Of a stretch of 64,000 nt of DNA, positions 9,631 to 18,975 are shown one piece after another. The stretch comes from Pseudomonadales bacterium. Its GTDB lineage: Bacteria; Pseudomonadota; Gammaproteobacteria; Pseudomonadales; DT-91. The stretch's first letter is position 1; each line of letters starts with the position of its first letter. The stretch lies in assembly GCA_013215055.1 (NCBI GenBank), contig JABSRQ010000008.1, forward strand, positions 119,742 through 183,741, in the 5' to 3' direction. The position numbers and the translations under genes were made by a program. Below the pieces are notes generated by a model, which saw only the letters and a list, made by a program, of their open reading frames with translations, was not told where the DNA came from and searched no databases.

Positions 9631-9882
9631 GTGGAATGTAGACCTGAATGTGGTGCCTGTTGTATAGCACCCTCTATCAATCAACCTTTTTATGGTATGC
9701 CAAGTGGTAAAAAAGCCGGCGAACGTTGTGTTCATCTTGATAAAGATAAACTTTGTCGGCTTTTTGGGGATATAAAACGGCCAACGTGTTGTCATAGTTT
9801 TGCAGCAGAAGAGTTTGTTTGTGGTAATAGCTTCGACGAAGCTTTGCAAATTTTAACGCTGCTCGAAGTGCAAACCCAATAA
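9631..9882 (+). CDS. YkgJ-family cysteine cluster protein
   Basis: The 83-residue protein carries the CxxCxxCC-type N-terminal cluster (CRPECGACC) plus later Cys pairs (CVHL, CRLF, CCHSF). This is the layout of the YkgJ/UPF0153 family, thought to bind zinc or an Fe-S cluster. Function is unknown. The GTG start follows the RND stop by 12 bases, so it is the last gene of the mpl-ubiX-RND run. Confidence 0.8.
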   Translation: MECRPECGACCIAPSINQPFYGMPSGKKAGERCVHLDKDKLCRLFGDIKRPTCCHSFAAEEFVCGNSFDEALQILTLLEVQTQ

Positions 9883-10176
9883 AAGCGCTGATTACAAGGT
9901 ATATTCTAGTATTAAAAAACTGGGGTAGTAGTCAGAAAAAGGATTAAAACAAAAAGCAAACATCACTTAAATGTAGGTTATAGAATTGTATCGGTCTAGC
10001 CTTTTGGTTAAAAAACGAACAATTTCATGGTTTATATCCTACAGATTGAGTTATGATTGAAACAGAAAGTAATTTTGTAACTGTCTAGATAGCAGGTTTG
10101 CTTATAAAAGCTAAATCGCTATTTAACGCAAGCCTGAAATATCAGGCCATCGACAGACTAATAAAAAAGGTGATCT

Positions 10177-12648
10177 ATGCCATTGTTCAAATTGAAAAAA
10201 ACTGTACTTTTAAGTTCTGCTATTTCAGCTGCAATAGTATTAACTGCTTGTGGTGGCGGTGGTGGCGGTGGTCCAAAGGCTGCTTCTGACCCCTGTGATT
10301 CAACCTTTAAAGGTTCATCGGCTATTGTTGTTGATAGTTATGATGGTGGTGTTTTGAAAGGGCACATAGAAGGCACGGATAACAATGGTGAAGCGAAGCT
10401 GAAAACAGTGACGCTTAAAGTACGAGGCCATAGTGATATCGCAGCGACCATCGATGGGGCCAAGGGTGAAACCTGTCAAAACTTTACACTCGAAAATATT
10501 CCTGCAGCCGATGCGCTGGCCGCCAGAGATAACGATTCTGTAGCCGATTACACGTTAACCGCAACTGATAATAATGATGTGCCGATTGCACATTCTTTCC
10601 TGGCTCGTGGTGCAGAACTGAAAAATGTTAGCTCGGTACAGTTAAATAACACGATCTTTTCAGGCCCAGCTGGTAAAAAGGGTTTAATCGATTGGTTACA
10701 AGCTGCCATCTCTGCCTACGATATTAAAGATGCGTTAAAAAACCCAGCTCCTGCAGCTGATGGCGCGGAAATCAAGCCTACAATCTTTGGTCCTGCCTCG
10801 TCTTTAGTGGTAGGTGATCTTATTACACAGTCAGTTGTGGATTCCAATATCAATCATGCAGGGCATTCTTTATTGGTGCCTGGTACCGAGACCAATACGC
10901 AAATTTCAGGTTTGGTTACTCCTGTTTTAAGTTCGGCGCATCTAGGTTTAAATGATAATTTTTATATTTATATTACCGATATTAGCTTTGGTGGTGAATC
11001 TGAAGATGGTCTTGATAACGGTGCCAAAATAGATATGCAATTGGTCGCGCCTAAATCAGGGAATACTGGTTTTGATATCGATGTGGTGGTGGTTTTTGAA
11101 GGTGTTGATGGCACAGATACGGACACGACAGTTGCGGTCAGAGTGGTTTCAGCGAATAAGAATAGTCATGTTATTACCGGCATCATGGATATTGACTTTG
11201 TAGTGCCTAGTGCCGCGATGCAGTTTTCTTTAAATGCAAGCAACGGTGTTGGAAATTTGGATATATTGAGCCTTTTAGCGGGTAAATCCACCCCAGGGTT
11301 TGGCGTGTTCCAAATCGTCGGTTCTGGTAATAATCAATTCGGCGGCGGCGTTGTCAGTGAAATCAAGGTAACGGCTTGTACTGACAGCATGTGTGATAGA
11401 CCTGTGAATGAAATGGCAAATAAACTTGATAATCAGTTTAATAACTTTGTGAATATCAAAGAACTGTTTGCTGAGGCGGTTGATCCGTCTTCACCTGCAG
11501 ATTACGAAGCAAACGATTCTCTGGCTAAAACATTAAGAGATATGCTGGTACCCATTAATGATGCTTTATTACCTTCAACGGCGTTGGTGGATTTAGAGAA
11601 AGATAAAGCGAATCCTAAACAAGTCAGCGTGACATCGTTGGCGGGTAAGGTGACGACGGTTAATAACGCAACTTCTGATCCTGTTGCCGGTGGTTTTGTT
11701 GGCGTGGGCGGTTCGGTGATTTTTGATAACCCTACCGGAATAGAACTTAAGCAGGCTTTAGGCTCTTATTTTGAAATTGGTGGTTCCAGTGAAGTGACTC
11801 AGGCTAATTTCAGCACCGATGGTGGCGTGGTTATAGCGATTTCGGAAGCATCTATCAATCAAACCTTATTGGCGATGTTTGAATCTGATGTGATTGCTGA
11901 TCAAACGGTGATTATGACGCCTCAGGATTTGGGTATGAGCTTCCCAGGTGTTGCAGCTAATGACCCCATTCATGTAGAGGTTAATTTATCCTCTGCACCT
12001 TATATGGATGTGGGCAGTGAAGGTAATCAGCCTAATGAAATTGAAGCGGTAATGGATGGCCTGAGTTTGAAAGTTACCTTGATTCCTTTATCGGATCAAT
12101 CGAGCTTTTGGAATGGCGGTAAAGGTAGTCATATCATGGATATTGCCTTATCTCCACGTGGCACTATTGCTTATGAAATTGTGAATGGCCTGCCACAAAT
12201 CATTGTAAATGATCAAGGCCAAGTGGATGTCGCGTTAAATATCCATAGTTTGATAATCCGAGATTCCTTAGTTCAAACGGCTATGGATTTTGAAAAAACC
12301 ACTACTGAAGATTTAAAAGTTGATATAGAAGCTGCTTTAGCCAAAGAAGTATCAAAAATAGCAGTAGAAATGGGTAATCAAATTCTTTCTGCACAAAAGC
12401 TGACAGTTTATGATTTAAAACCTACAGACGGAGTTTTGCCAGAAATGTTTGCAACAGCCTTACCTAAAACTGTAGGTGTTGTTGTTAAAGGTTTTAGAAG
12501 TGATACTGCGGGTAAAAACCTATTACTGATAGCTGATGTGGAAGTAGCGGATGCGGTGCAGGATGAAGGTGTGACAAATGCGATCTATAGCTTTACCTTC
12601 TGTGATTCAAATGATGTTAGCTTCACCTGTGTAGCAACACCGCAGTAA
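10177..12648 (+). CDS. large lipoprotein of unknown function (823 aa)
   Basis: A signal peptide ends in the lipobox VLTAC at residues 21-25, followed by a Gly-rich spacer, so the protein should be lipidated and exported. The rest is Asp/Val/Ser-rich with no domain I recognise. It contains a few Cys pairs and a beta-rich character typical of surface lipoproteins. It is followed 78 bases later by a second large lipoprotein, and the pair probably forms one unit. The C-terminus keeps a short Cys-containing tail (FCDSND). Confidence 0.8.
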   Translation: MPLFKLKKTVLLSSAISAAIVLTACGGGGGGGPKAASDPCDSTFKGSSAIVVDSYDGGVLKGHIEGTDNNGEAKLKTVTLKVRGHSDIAATIDGAKGETCQNFTLENIPAADALAARDNDSVADYTLTATDNNDVPIAHSFLARGAELKNVSSVQLNNTIFSGPAGKKGLIDWLQAAISAYDIKDALKNPAPAADGAEIKPTIFGPASSLVVGDLITQSVVDSNINHAGHSLLVPGTETNTQISGLVTPVLSSAHLGLNDNFYIYITDISFGGESEDGLDNGAKIDMQLVAPKSGNTGFDIDVVVVFEGVDGTDTDTTVAVRVVSANKNSHVITGIMDIDFVVPSAAMQFSLNASNGVGNLDILSLLAGKSTPGFGVFQIVGSGNNQFGGGVVSEIKVTACTDSMCDRPVNEMANKLDNQFNNFVNIKELFAEAVDPSSPADYEANDSLAKTLRDMLVPINDALLPSTALVDLEKDKANPKQVSVTSLAGKVTTVNNATSDPVAGGFVGVGGSVIFDNPTGIELKQALGSYFEIGGSSEVTQANFSTDGGVVIAISEASINQTLLAMFESDVIADQTVIMTPQDLGMSFPGVAANDPIHVEVNLSSAPYMDVGSEGNQPNEIEAVMDGLSLKVTLIPLSDQSSFWNGGKGSHIMDIALSPRGTIAYEIVNGLPQIIVNDQGQVDVALNIHSLIIRDSLVQTAMDFEKTTTEDLKVDIEAALAKEVSKIAVEMGNQILSAQKLTVYDLKPTDGVLPEMFATALPKTVGVVVKGFRSDTAGKNLLLIADVEVADAVQDEGVTNAIYSFTFCDSNDVSFTCVATPQ

Positions 12649-12726
12649 GTTTTTGATATCGCCATGCTCAGTGAATAACTGGGCAGGGTCATAATTATAA
12701 TAATCGATGGTTAATCTGGAATTTTT

Positions 12727-15700
12727 ATGTCTGGCTTAAAACAATTTATTCGCAAGAAAAGCTTCTTTTTAGCACCGCTATCGGCGTTGTTATTTGTGGC
12801 TGCTTGTCAGCAGGCACCTGATGGAATGATTGGAGAACTGAACAACTTAGATCCGGTTTATCCGGATGTAGGTGAAGTGGTTACTTCAGCGAATAATGTC
12901 TTCCAAATGCGGGTTAGTCCAGATTTGAAAGATGAATTAGTTGTGGTTCTTAATGGCAAAGAATTTGTTGTTGCCGAGACGGAATTTATCCACACAACCC
13001 GCGATAAAGTTTATGGCAATATGTATGACTTCCGTGGCGCTTTAGTATTGGGTGAGAATAGCTTGGGTATTCGTACCAATAAAGTGGGTAGTTATGAAGC
13101 TTATAATTTCTTTTTTGATGATCATAATCCACGGTTACATATCACCAATGTGTTTAAAAAACCTGTAGAGGCAGTTCCTTCGCAAGAAAACCCGGATTAC
13201 ACCGAGGCTGATAGAGCGGTAGAGCCGACACGAGGAGATACTTATATTGTTGAAGGTGAATTCGTTGACCCTTCGGCGATAGAAATATTTTCATTATCTG
13301 ATACGCCACTTGAAACTGAATATTTTACCGTTAATGATGATGGCAGTTTAAAAGCTGCTACAACTTTAGCTGAGGCTTCTCACTTTCGTTTAACTATGCT
13401 TGGTTTTGGTGTGTCTCAGACAATTTCTTACACTCTGATGGATGAGCTACTGCAGGAAACTAACGAAACCTTATTATTCCCAGGAAACGCCAGCGGTGCT
13501 TTCGCTGCGGTGCAAATGAACTCCATGTTTACCGATAATGCCAGACCCTTGGTTGATGAATTAATTAAGGGGATTTGGAATGTATCAGTTGATAATAAAA
13601 TTATCAATGTCCCTAATCCGGTTACTGTGAAAAAACTTAATAGCAGTCAGGCTGCAGTAGCTGGTGTTGATATGATCAGCATAGAGAGTACTCCTGGTTT
13701 GGGTATTGAAGGTGGGCTTGCCTGCCCAAGTTTAGGGGATTTTAAAGTTGTGCCTGTAAATGGTAAAGCGCCTGCAGGTTGCGGCATTATTATCGCTGAT
13801 ACACCAATATTAACGTCACCTACTGTAAGCTTTGGTTTTTGGAAACATGATTCTGATAATGCCATGCAAGCCTATTTTGATATACGTTTAGCTGAAGTAG
13901 CTTTTGATATTGAAATGTTTACTTATACGGATCTACGCGAAGGCTTGAAATTATTGGGTAATGGTCAGTATGTTCGTGTGCCTGTAGGGACTTACGGTGG
14001 GGGTTATAAAACCAGAGTGGTTCTTAGGGATGTCACTTTAAGATCATTTATGGATTTATCTGCTACTTCAACGCAGTTTATTGGTATGGGCAGCCCGGGT
14101 ACATTCACGTTACGTTACACCGATGATGTGACTCAGATATTGGCCAATATTTTAACCGGTAAAAATATTATTCCGCAGTTGGAAAATGTGAGCTGTAATA
14201 TTTGTAAAAATGGTGAAGTCGATATTCTTAACTTTATTATTGATTTTGGTTTTGCTTCAAGATCTGATGCCGGTGATAATCTGATAGGCAAAGCTGAAGA
14301 GGGCATGAGTGAAATCATCAAGCCAGTAATAGAGACCATTATCCAGTCAATTCCGATGATTTATGATCCGGTTAAATTGGCGGATAACGGTCTGAATACA
14401 CGTTATTACGACAAAAATCATGTGGCTTTAAATATAACCGATGAAGGGAATGCGATAGTTGATGCATCTGGAGAACCTGTAGCTCCACAAGAATTGCATA
14501 TGAAGCAAACTATTTATACTAATTATATCGATACGGTTGCGGAAAGAATTATTGTCGGCCCTTATACTGCAAAGTTGCAGTTCTCAGGTGGTTTTACCGC
14601 AGCAGGAACAGGCGCTAAAAAAACGGGTTTAGGTTCTTTTTATCAAAATGCGATTGAAAACAGAAAAGTTAATTCAAGTTCTTGGGCTGGTGGTAAAGAC
14701 TCTACTGTAGCGCTGAGTTCGACCGGCATTAATCAATATCTATTTGCTGAACATCAATTGGGCTTCTTAGGCCAAGAGGGCATGAGCTTTACGATGAAGA
14801 CTGATTTGCTTGATTTAGTTTCTGGGAATCTGAATTTGGATGATTTCTATAGTTATATGTTTAAAGGCTCAGATCTTCTTTATGTCGAAGCTGACGAAGC
14901 TTCAAATTCTAATGTTGAGCTTTTAGAACATGGCAATGAAGTAAAGGTTGAATTTATTACCCATCAGGCTCCACAAATTGAATTGTTTGGAGAAACGCCT
15001 GGGCGTAACGGCATTCATTTAAATGTGCAGGGCATAGATTTTCCAAACTTCGGTGGTAAGGAGCAAATACCAGGTGCTGTAAAAATGATTTCGCCGGATG
15101 TGCAGGTTATTGTGTCTAAGCCGGATTCTAATAATGTGGGTAAATTCATAAAGCTATTAGATTTCCATATTGATTTGGAGTTGGATGCCTTTATTGGTGT
15201 TGAGCACGGCTTGCCTTATTTGATTCCTAGAGATGAATTTTCCAAGGTGAGAGTGACGCAGGTAGATTATTATCCTTACCCAGATGTCAGTGAGTTAACT
15301 CAAAGGGCTATCTTGGCTTTTGCTATGGCAAAAGCACTGGATGATACCTTGGTCAGAGAAGTTGATGGCGACATTAATCAGTTAAACTTATTGCTAAGAG
15401 ATGCAATGAGAAAACTTTCCAGGATAGAGGATGTAAAACATGCCTCTTATACGCCTGCAAGCGAGACTGAAGTGGCTAGCTGCGGTAAATTAAAACTGGA
15501 TCTATTACCTGTAGATTTGAATTACCAAAGTCTATTGTCACATATGGCAGGAAAAGCAGTATTACATAAACCTGTATTTAGATGGTTGACAGTAGATGAG
15601 ACCGGTGGATGGTTGATGATGGGTATTGATTTACAAACGTCCAGACCGAATGTTTGTCCTCAGTTTTTATCGGGCTTAAATGGTGTAATCTATGATCCTG

Positions 15701-15807
15701 CAGGTCCACTTCTAGCACCACCGAATCATGATGAGGCGGCTCCGTTGTCTCTATGTATTCATTCGGCTCTCGTGGCTTATGAAGAAGAAAAATGTATTAT
15801 TGATTAA
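12727..15807 (+). CDS. very large lipoprotein of unknown function (1026 aa)
   Basis: The N-terminus is a lipoprotein signal with lipobox FVAAC near residues 23-27. The mature part (about 1000 residues) shows no family I recognise. Early strand-rich segments (residues 50-130, DLKDELVVVLNGKEF) could form an Ig-like domain. Cys residues are sparse, including a pair in SCNICKNGE near residue 492. It follows the 823-residue lipoprotein on the same strand and ends at a strong bidirectional terminator, so the two are likely cotranscribed and may act as partners at the cell surface. Confidence 0.8.
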   Translation: MSGLKQFIRKKSFFLAPLSALLFVAACQQAPDGMIGELNNLDPVYPDVGEVVTSANNVFQMRVSPDLKDELVVVLNGKEFVVAETEFIHTTRDKVYGNMYDFRGALVLGENSLGIRTNKVGSYEAYNFFFDDHNPRLHITNVFKKPVEAVPSQENPDYTEADRAVEPTRGDTYIVEGEFVDPSAIEIFSLSDTPLETEYFTVNDDGSLKAATTLAEASHFRLTMLGFGVSQTISYTLMDELLQETNETLLFPGNASGAFAAVQMNSMFTDNARPLVDELIKGIWNVSVDNKIINVPNPVTVKKLNSSQAAVAGVDMISIESTPGLGIEGGLACPSLGDFKVVPVNGKAPAGCGIIIADTPILTSPTVSFGFWKHDSDNAMQAYFDIRLAEVAFDIEMFTYTDLREGLKLLGNGQYVRVPVGTYGGGYKTRVVLRDVTLRSFMDLSATSTQFIGMGSPGTFTLRYTDDVTQILANILTGKNIIPQLENVSCNICKNGEVDILNFIIDFGFASRSDAGDNLIGKAEEGMSEIIKPVIETIIQSIPMIYDPVKLADNGLNTRYYDKNHVALNITDEGNAIVDASGEPVAPQELHMKQTIYTNYIDTVAERIIVGPYTAKLQFSGGFTAAGTGAKKTGLGSFYQNAIENRKVNSSSWAGGKDSTVALSSTGINQYLFAEHQLGFLGQEGMSFTMKTDLLDLVSGNLNLDDFYSYMFKGSDLLYVEADEASNSNVELLEHGNEVKVEFITHQAPQIELFGETPGRNGIHLNVQGIDFPNFGGKEQIPGAVKMISPDVQVIVSKPDSNNVGKFIKLLDFHIDLELDAFIGVEHGLPYLIPRDEFSKVRVTQVDYYPYPDVSELTQRAILAFAMAKALDDTLVREVDGDINQLNLLLRDAMRKLSRIEDVKHASYTPASETEVASCGKLKLDLLPVDLNYQSLLSHMAGKAVLHKPVFRWLTVDETGGWLMMGIDLQTSRPNVCPQFLSGLNGVIYDPAGPLLAPPNHDEAAPLSLCIHSALVAYEEEKCIID

Positions 15808-15812
15808 ATTAT

Positions 15813-15837
15813 AAAAAACCGGCCTAGCCGGTTTTTT
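15813..15837. terminator. strong bidirectional terminator
   Basis: CCGGC and GCCGG pair around the 3-base loop CTA, flanked by A6 on the left and T8 on the right. It ends the lipoprotein unit on the plus strand and can also act on the minus strand. Confidence 0.9.
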
Positions 15838-15997
15838 TTACTTTATAAATTTCAACAACCGGCTTATAACCTTTATCCATTTTATTTAAGCTGGGTCGGT
15901 TTCTATAGGCGCTCACCTGCTCATGGTCTGCCAGCAGTTGCAGTTGTGAGGTGGTGCCGATATTACTGAGTTGTTGAAAGGCGTTAGCGTAGCTCAT
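15824..15997 (-). CDS. small hypothetical protein (57 aa)
   Basis: An ATG at 15997 preceded by AGGGA about 6 bases upstream opens a 57-residue frame. It starts MSYANAFQQLSNIG, is polar and rather basic toward the end (YKVKKTG), and lacks membrane segments. Its TAG stop is exactly the loop of the terminator hairpin, so the message would end right after the stop. I do not recognise the family. The good ribosome site and neat termination favour a real gene. Confidence 0.5.
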   Translation of the reverse strand: MSYANAFQQLSNIGTTSQLQLLADHEQVSAYRNRPSLNKMDKGYKPVVEIYKVKKTG

Positions 15998-16207
15998 TTG
16001 ATATCCCTATTTCATACGGTAGTGATAAGAGTCAAACATGATGCGCTGCATATGTGACACTTTAATGTTGTTATCTATACAGTTTAGTAATCATTCGTTA
16101 TATCTCCAGCAAACAGTAAAAAATACTGGCTTGAATAGGCTTGTGTCTCTAAACTCTTTGCCAACATTCCGTGGCAAAATGCTAATAAATAAGAATATGG
16201 AGCTCTT

Positions 16208-17050
16208 ATGGGCCGTGCACTCTCCACATTGATTGATGATATTGAGCTGGAAAAAATCGAGATCAATATCTTTAGAGGGAAAACCCTCGATGTTGCCAAA
16301 AATCGTGTTTATGGCGGGCAGGTTTTAGCCCAGGCAATTAATGCCGCGAGTCGTACCGTAGCCAGGCCTTTGGTCTTGCATTCCCTGCATGCTTATTTTT
16401 TACGCGAAGGTGATGAAGACAGCCCGATTATTTACGAGGTGGATAGAATTCGAGATGGCCGCACGTTTACGACACGTAGAGTGGTGGCTATTCAGCATGG
16501 CCGACCCATATTTAACGTGAGTTTGTCTTATCAAATGCCGGAAAAAGACAGTATCGAGCATAATAGTTCAATGCCTCAAGTTGTAGGCCCTGCCGATCTA
16601 GTTAATGATGAATTATTGTATGGTGAGGCGCTGGGAGAAAAATCGCAAAAATCCTGGCCTATTGAATATCGCCAAGTTGACCCTATGCTAGTGCATAAAT
16701 TAGAGGCCAAAACGAAAACAAGCTGTGTCTGGTTTAAGTCCAATGGTGTGATTGCCGATGATCCCGCCTTGCATCAGGAATTATTAGCCTACGCCTCAGA
16801 TCACCTGTTATTACAAACGGCCTTGCGCCCACATGCGATGCATGACAGCGTGGCGAATGTGCGTATGGCATCTTTAGATCATTCTATCTGGTTTCATAGG
16901 CCTTTCAGCATAGATCAGTGGCTGTTATATGAGATGGAGACAACCGTTGCCGCAGGCGCTAGAGCTTTCTGCCGAGGACGAGTCTTTGCTGAGAACGGTG
17001 AGTTAGTGGCATCTACGGCACAGGAAGGTTTGATTCGTGATAATGCGTAA
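16208..17050 (+). CDS. tesB: acyl-CoA thioesterase II
   Basis: TesB hydrolyses medium- and long-chain acyl-CoA to free fatty acid and CoA. The 280-residue protein has the expected double hot-dog fold. The first half carries VYGGQVLAQAINAA and HSLHAYFLREGD. The second half carries LDHSIWFHRPF with the catalytic Asp of the family, and the end reads STAQEGLIR. AUG at 16208 follows TATGGAGC. It precedes mtnA by 33 bases but is functionally separate. Confidence 0.95.
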   Translation: MGRALSTLIDDIELEKIEINIFRGKTLDVAKNRVYGGQVLAQAINAASRTVARPLVLHSLHAYFLREGDEDSPIIYEVDRIRDGRTFTTRRVVAIQHGRPIFNVSLSYQMPEKDSIEHNSSMPQVVGPADLVNDELLYGEALGEKSQKSWPIEYRQVDPMLVHKLEAKTKTSCVWFKSNGVIADDPALHQELLAYASDHLLLQTALRPHAMHDSVANVRMASLDHSIWFHRPFSIDQWLLYEMETTVAAGARAFCRGRVFAENGELVASTAQEGLIRDNA

Positions 17051-17083
17051 CTCACTTTTTGGACAAAAAAATAAGGTGCTGCG

Positions 17084-18166
17084 GTGTTATTAAACGGGGT
17101 TTCTCACCGCACAATCACTGTTGATTCACAGCAGACGATAACCATTATCGATCAAACCAGGCTACCTTTTTCTATTGAATGGCTAAAGTTAGAAACCGTG
17201 GATGCGGCCTGTATCGCGATTAAAACCATGCAGGTCAGAGGTGCACCCGCCATAGGTGCAGTAGCTGCTTATGCCATGGTTCTTGCCGTGAAAGAAGACG
17301 CTAGCTGGCAGGCAATATTGCAGGCTGCGCAGTCCATCAAGGCCACAAGGCCAACGGCGGTTAATCTTGCCTGGGCCGTTGATAAGCAGTTAGCGGCTTT
17401 ATGTGATGTAGAAGACGATTTACGTTTAGAGTTATCCTGGCAATTGGCGGCTGATATCTGTGAAGAGGATGTAGCCGCCTGCAGTGCCATTGGCGATTAT
17501 GGCCTGGCTCTGATTGAAAAAATTGCGGCGCAGAAACCGGGGCAAACCATCAATATTTTAACTCATTGCAATGCCGGGTGGTTGGCTACCGTGGATTGGG
17601 GTACGGCACTCTCACCTATTTATAAAGCTCAGCAAAAAGGTTTGCCTATTCATGTCTGGGTAGATGAAACCCGGCCAAGAAACCAGGGTGCCTTACTCAC
17701 CGCTTTTGAACTCAGCCAGCAGGGCATCAATAATACCTTGATCTGTGATAATGCCGGAGGGCATTTGATGCAAACCGGGCAGGTTGATTTATGCCTGGTT
17801 GGCAGTGATAGGACCACATCGAATGGCAATGTATGCAATAAAATAGGCACCTATTTAAAAGCATTGGCGGCTAAAGATAATAATATTCCCTTTTATGTCG
17901 CGTTGCCTACATCAACCATCGATTGGATTTTGCACTCAGGTAATGATATTCCTATAGAAGAACGAGACGCCTCTGAGGTGCTCAATGTCATGGTGAATGT
18001 TGATGGTGAACTGCAGGCTTTACCTATGAGTGCGGCAACACAGGCGGCAAATCCTGCTTTTGATGTGACCCCCGCGCATTTGGTTACGGCTTTAATCACA
18101 GAGAAAGGCGTTTATGCTGCCAATACGGAAGCTTTGCAACGCTTAAAAGATGTGTGTGACAAGTGA
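17084..18166 (+). CDS. mtnA: S-methyl-5-thioribose-1-phosphate isomerase
   Basis: MtnA converts 5-methylthioribose-1-phosphate to the ribulose form in salvage of methylthioadenosine. The 360-residue protein shows the eIF2B-like fold signatures: RGAPAIGA, HCNAGWLAT with the catalytic Cys, DETRPRNQGALLTAFEL, and VGSDRTTSNGNVCNKIGTY with the catalytic Asp. The GTG start has AAGG 7 bases upstream. Its stop overlaps the start of the aldolase gene (GTGA), which ties the two functionally. Confidence 0.95.
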   Translation: MLLNGVSHRTITVDSQQTITIIDQTRLPFSIEWLKLETVDAACIAIKTMQVRGAPAIGAVAAYAMVLAVKEDASWQAILQAAQSIKATRPTAVNLAWAVDKQLAALCDVEDDLRLELSWQLAADICEEDVAACSAIGDYGLALIEKIAAQKPGQTINILTHCNAGWLATVDWGTALSPIYKAQQKGLPIHVWVDETRPRNQGALLTAFELSQQGINNTLICDNAGGHLMQTGQVDLCLVGSDRTTSNGNVCNKIGTYLKALAAKDNNIPFYVALPTSTIDWILHSGNDIPIEERDASEVLNVMVNVDGELQALPMSAATQAANPAFDVTPAHLVTALITEKGVYAANTEALQRLKDVCDK

Positions 18167-18834
18167 CAAAAATAAAAGAATTAAGCCTGCGCCAGCAGAT
18201 TATTGATGCGGCCTGTGCGATGCATATCGATGGCCTGACAGTAGCCAATAGTGGCAATGTATCGGCCCGCAGTGAAAGAGGTCTGTTAATCACACCTTCA
18301 GGTGTGGCCTATGAATCTTTAACCCCTGAATCACTTGTTGAGTTAAACCTTAGCGGTGAAAAACTTTCCGGGCAATTGCAGGCTTCCAGTGAATGGCATT
18401 TTCACTGTGCAATTTATCGGGAGAAAACGGATGTGGCAGCGATAGTACATGCACACTCACCTGCGGCAACGGCGTTAAGCTGTTTACGCAAACCGCTGCC
18501 GGCTTTTCATTATATGGTGGCGTTGGCAGGCGGTTATGAAATTCCCTGTGCTGACTATGCAACCTTTGGCACCGAGGAATTATCACATTCGGTATTGTCA
18601 GCGTTAAAGGGGTATAAGGCTTGTTTAATGGCAAATCACGGCATGACGGTGACAGGGGCAAATATTGACGGCGCGTATAAGTTGGCGTTGGAAGTGGAAA
18701 GCCTGTGTGAGATGTATCATAAAGCCGCGGTTTTGGGTGATGTTGTCTTGCTCAGTGATAAAGAAATGCAAGAGGCCGCAGATGCCTTTGTAGTTTATGG
18801 GCGGGCGGTTAAAAAAGGGCCAAATAAAGCGTGA
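18163..18834 (+). CDS. class II aldolase, probably acting on methylthioribulose-1-phosphate
   Basis: The 223-residue protein belongs to the class II aldolase/adducin family. It keeps the FucA-type zinc site: HAH near residue 99, ANHGM near residue 150, and the catalytic Glu in SSEWHFH. Coupling to mtnA means its substrate is probably 5-methylthioribulose-1-phosphate. Two reactions are possible: dehydration (MtnB) or cleavage to DHAP and methylthioacetaldehyde (Ald2 of the DHAP shunt). The HSPAATALSCLRKPLPAFHY stretch looks more like FucA/Ald2 than MtnB. No mtnC, mtnD or mtnE lies nearby, which also favours the aldolase reading. Confidence 0.82.
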   Translation: MTKIKELSLRQQIIDAACAMHIDGLTVANSGNVSARSERGLLITPSGVAYESLTPESLVELNLSGEKLSGQLQASSEWHFHCAIYREKTDVAAIVHAHSPAATALSCLRKPLPAFHYMVALAGGYEIPCADYATFGTEELSHSVLSALKGYKACLMANHGMTVTGANIDGAYKLALEVESLCEMYHKAAVLGDVVLLSDKEMQEAADAFVVYGRAVKKGPNKA

Positions 18835-18975
18835 TTAATGTCACAAACTGCGATGAATATCAATGTCCTTAGTTAGGCCATTTATTTTGTTGCAGAGCTG
18901 ATGTAATCTAGGCATATAAAGATCAATGCTTAACTAAAATATTGTTGGGCTTAGAGCAAATAATAAAGGCATACC

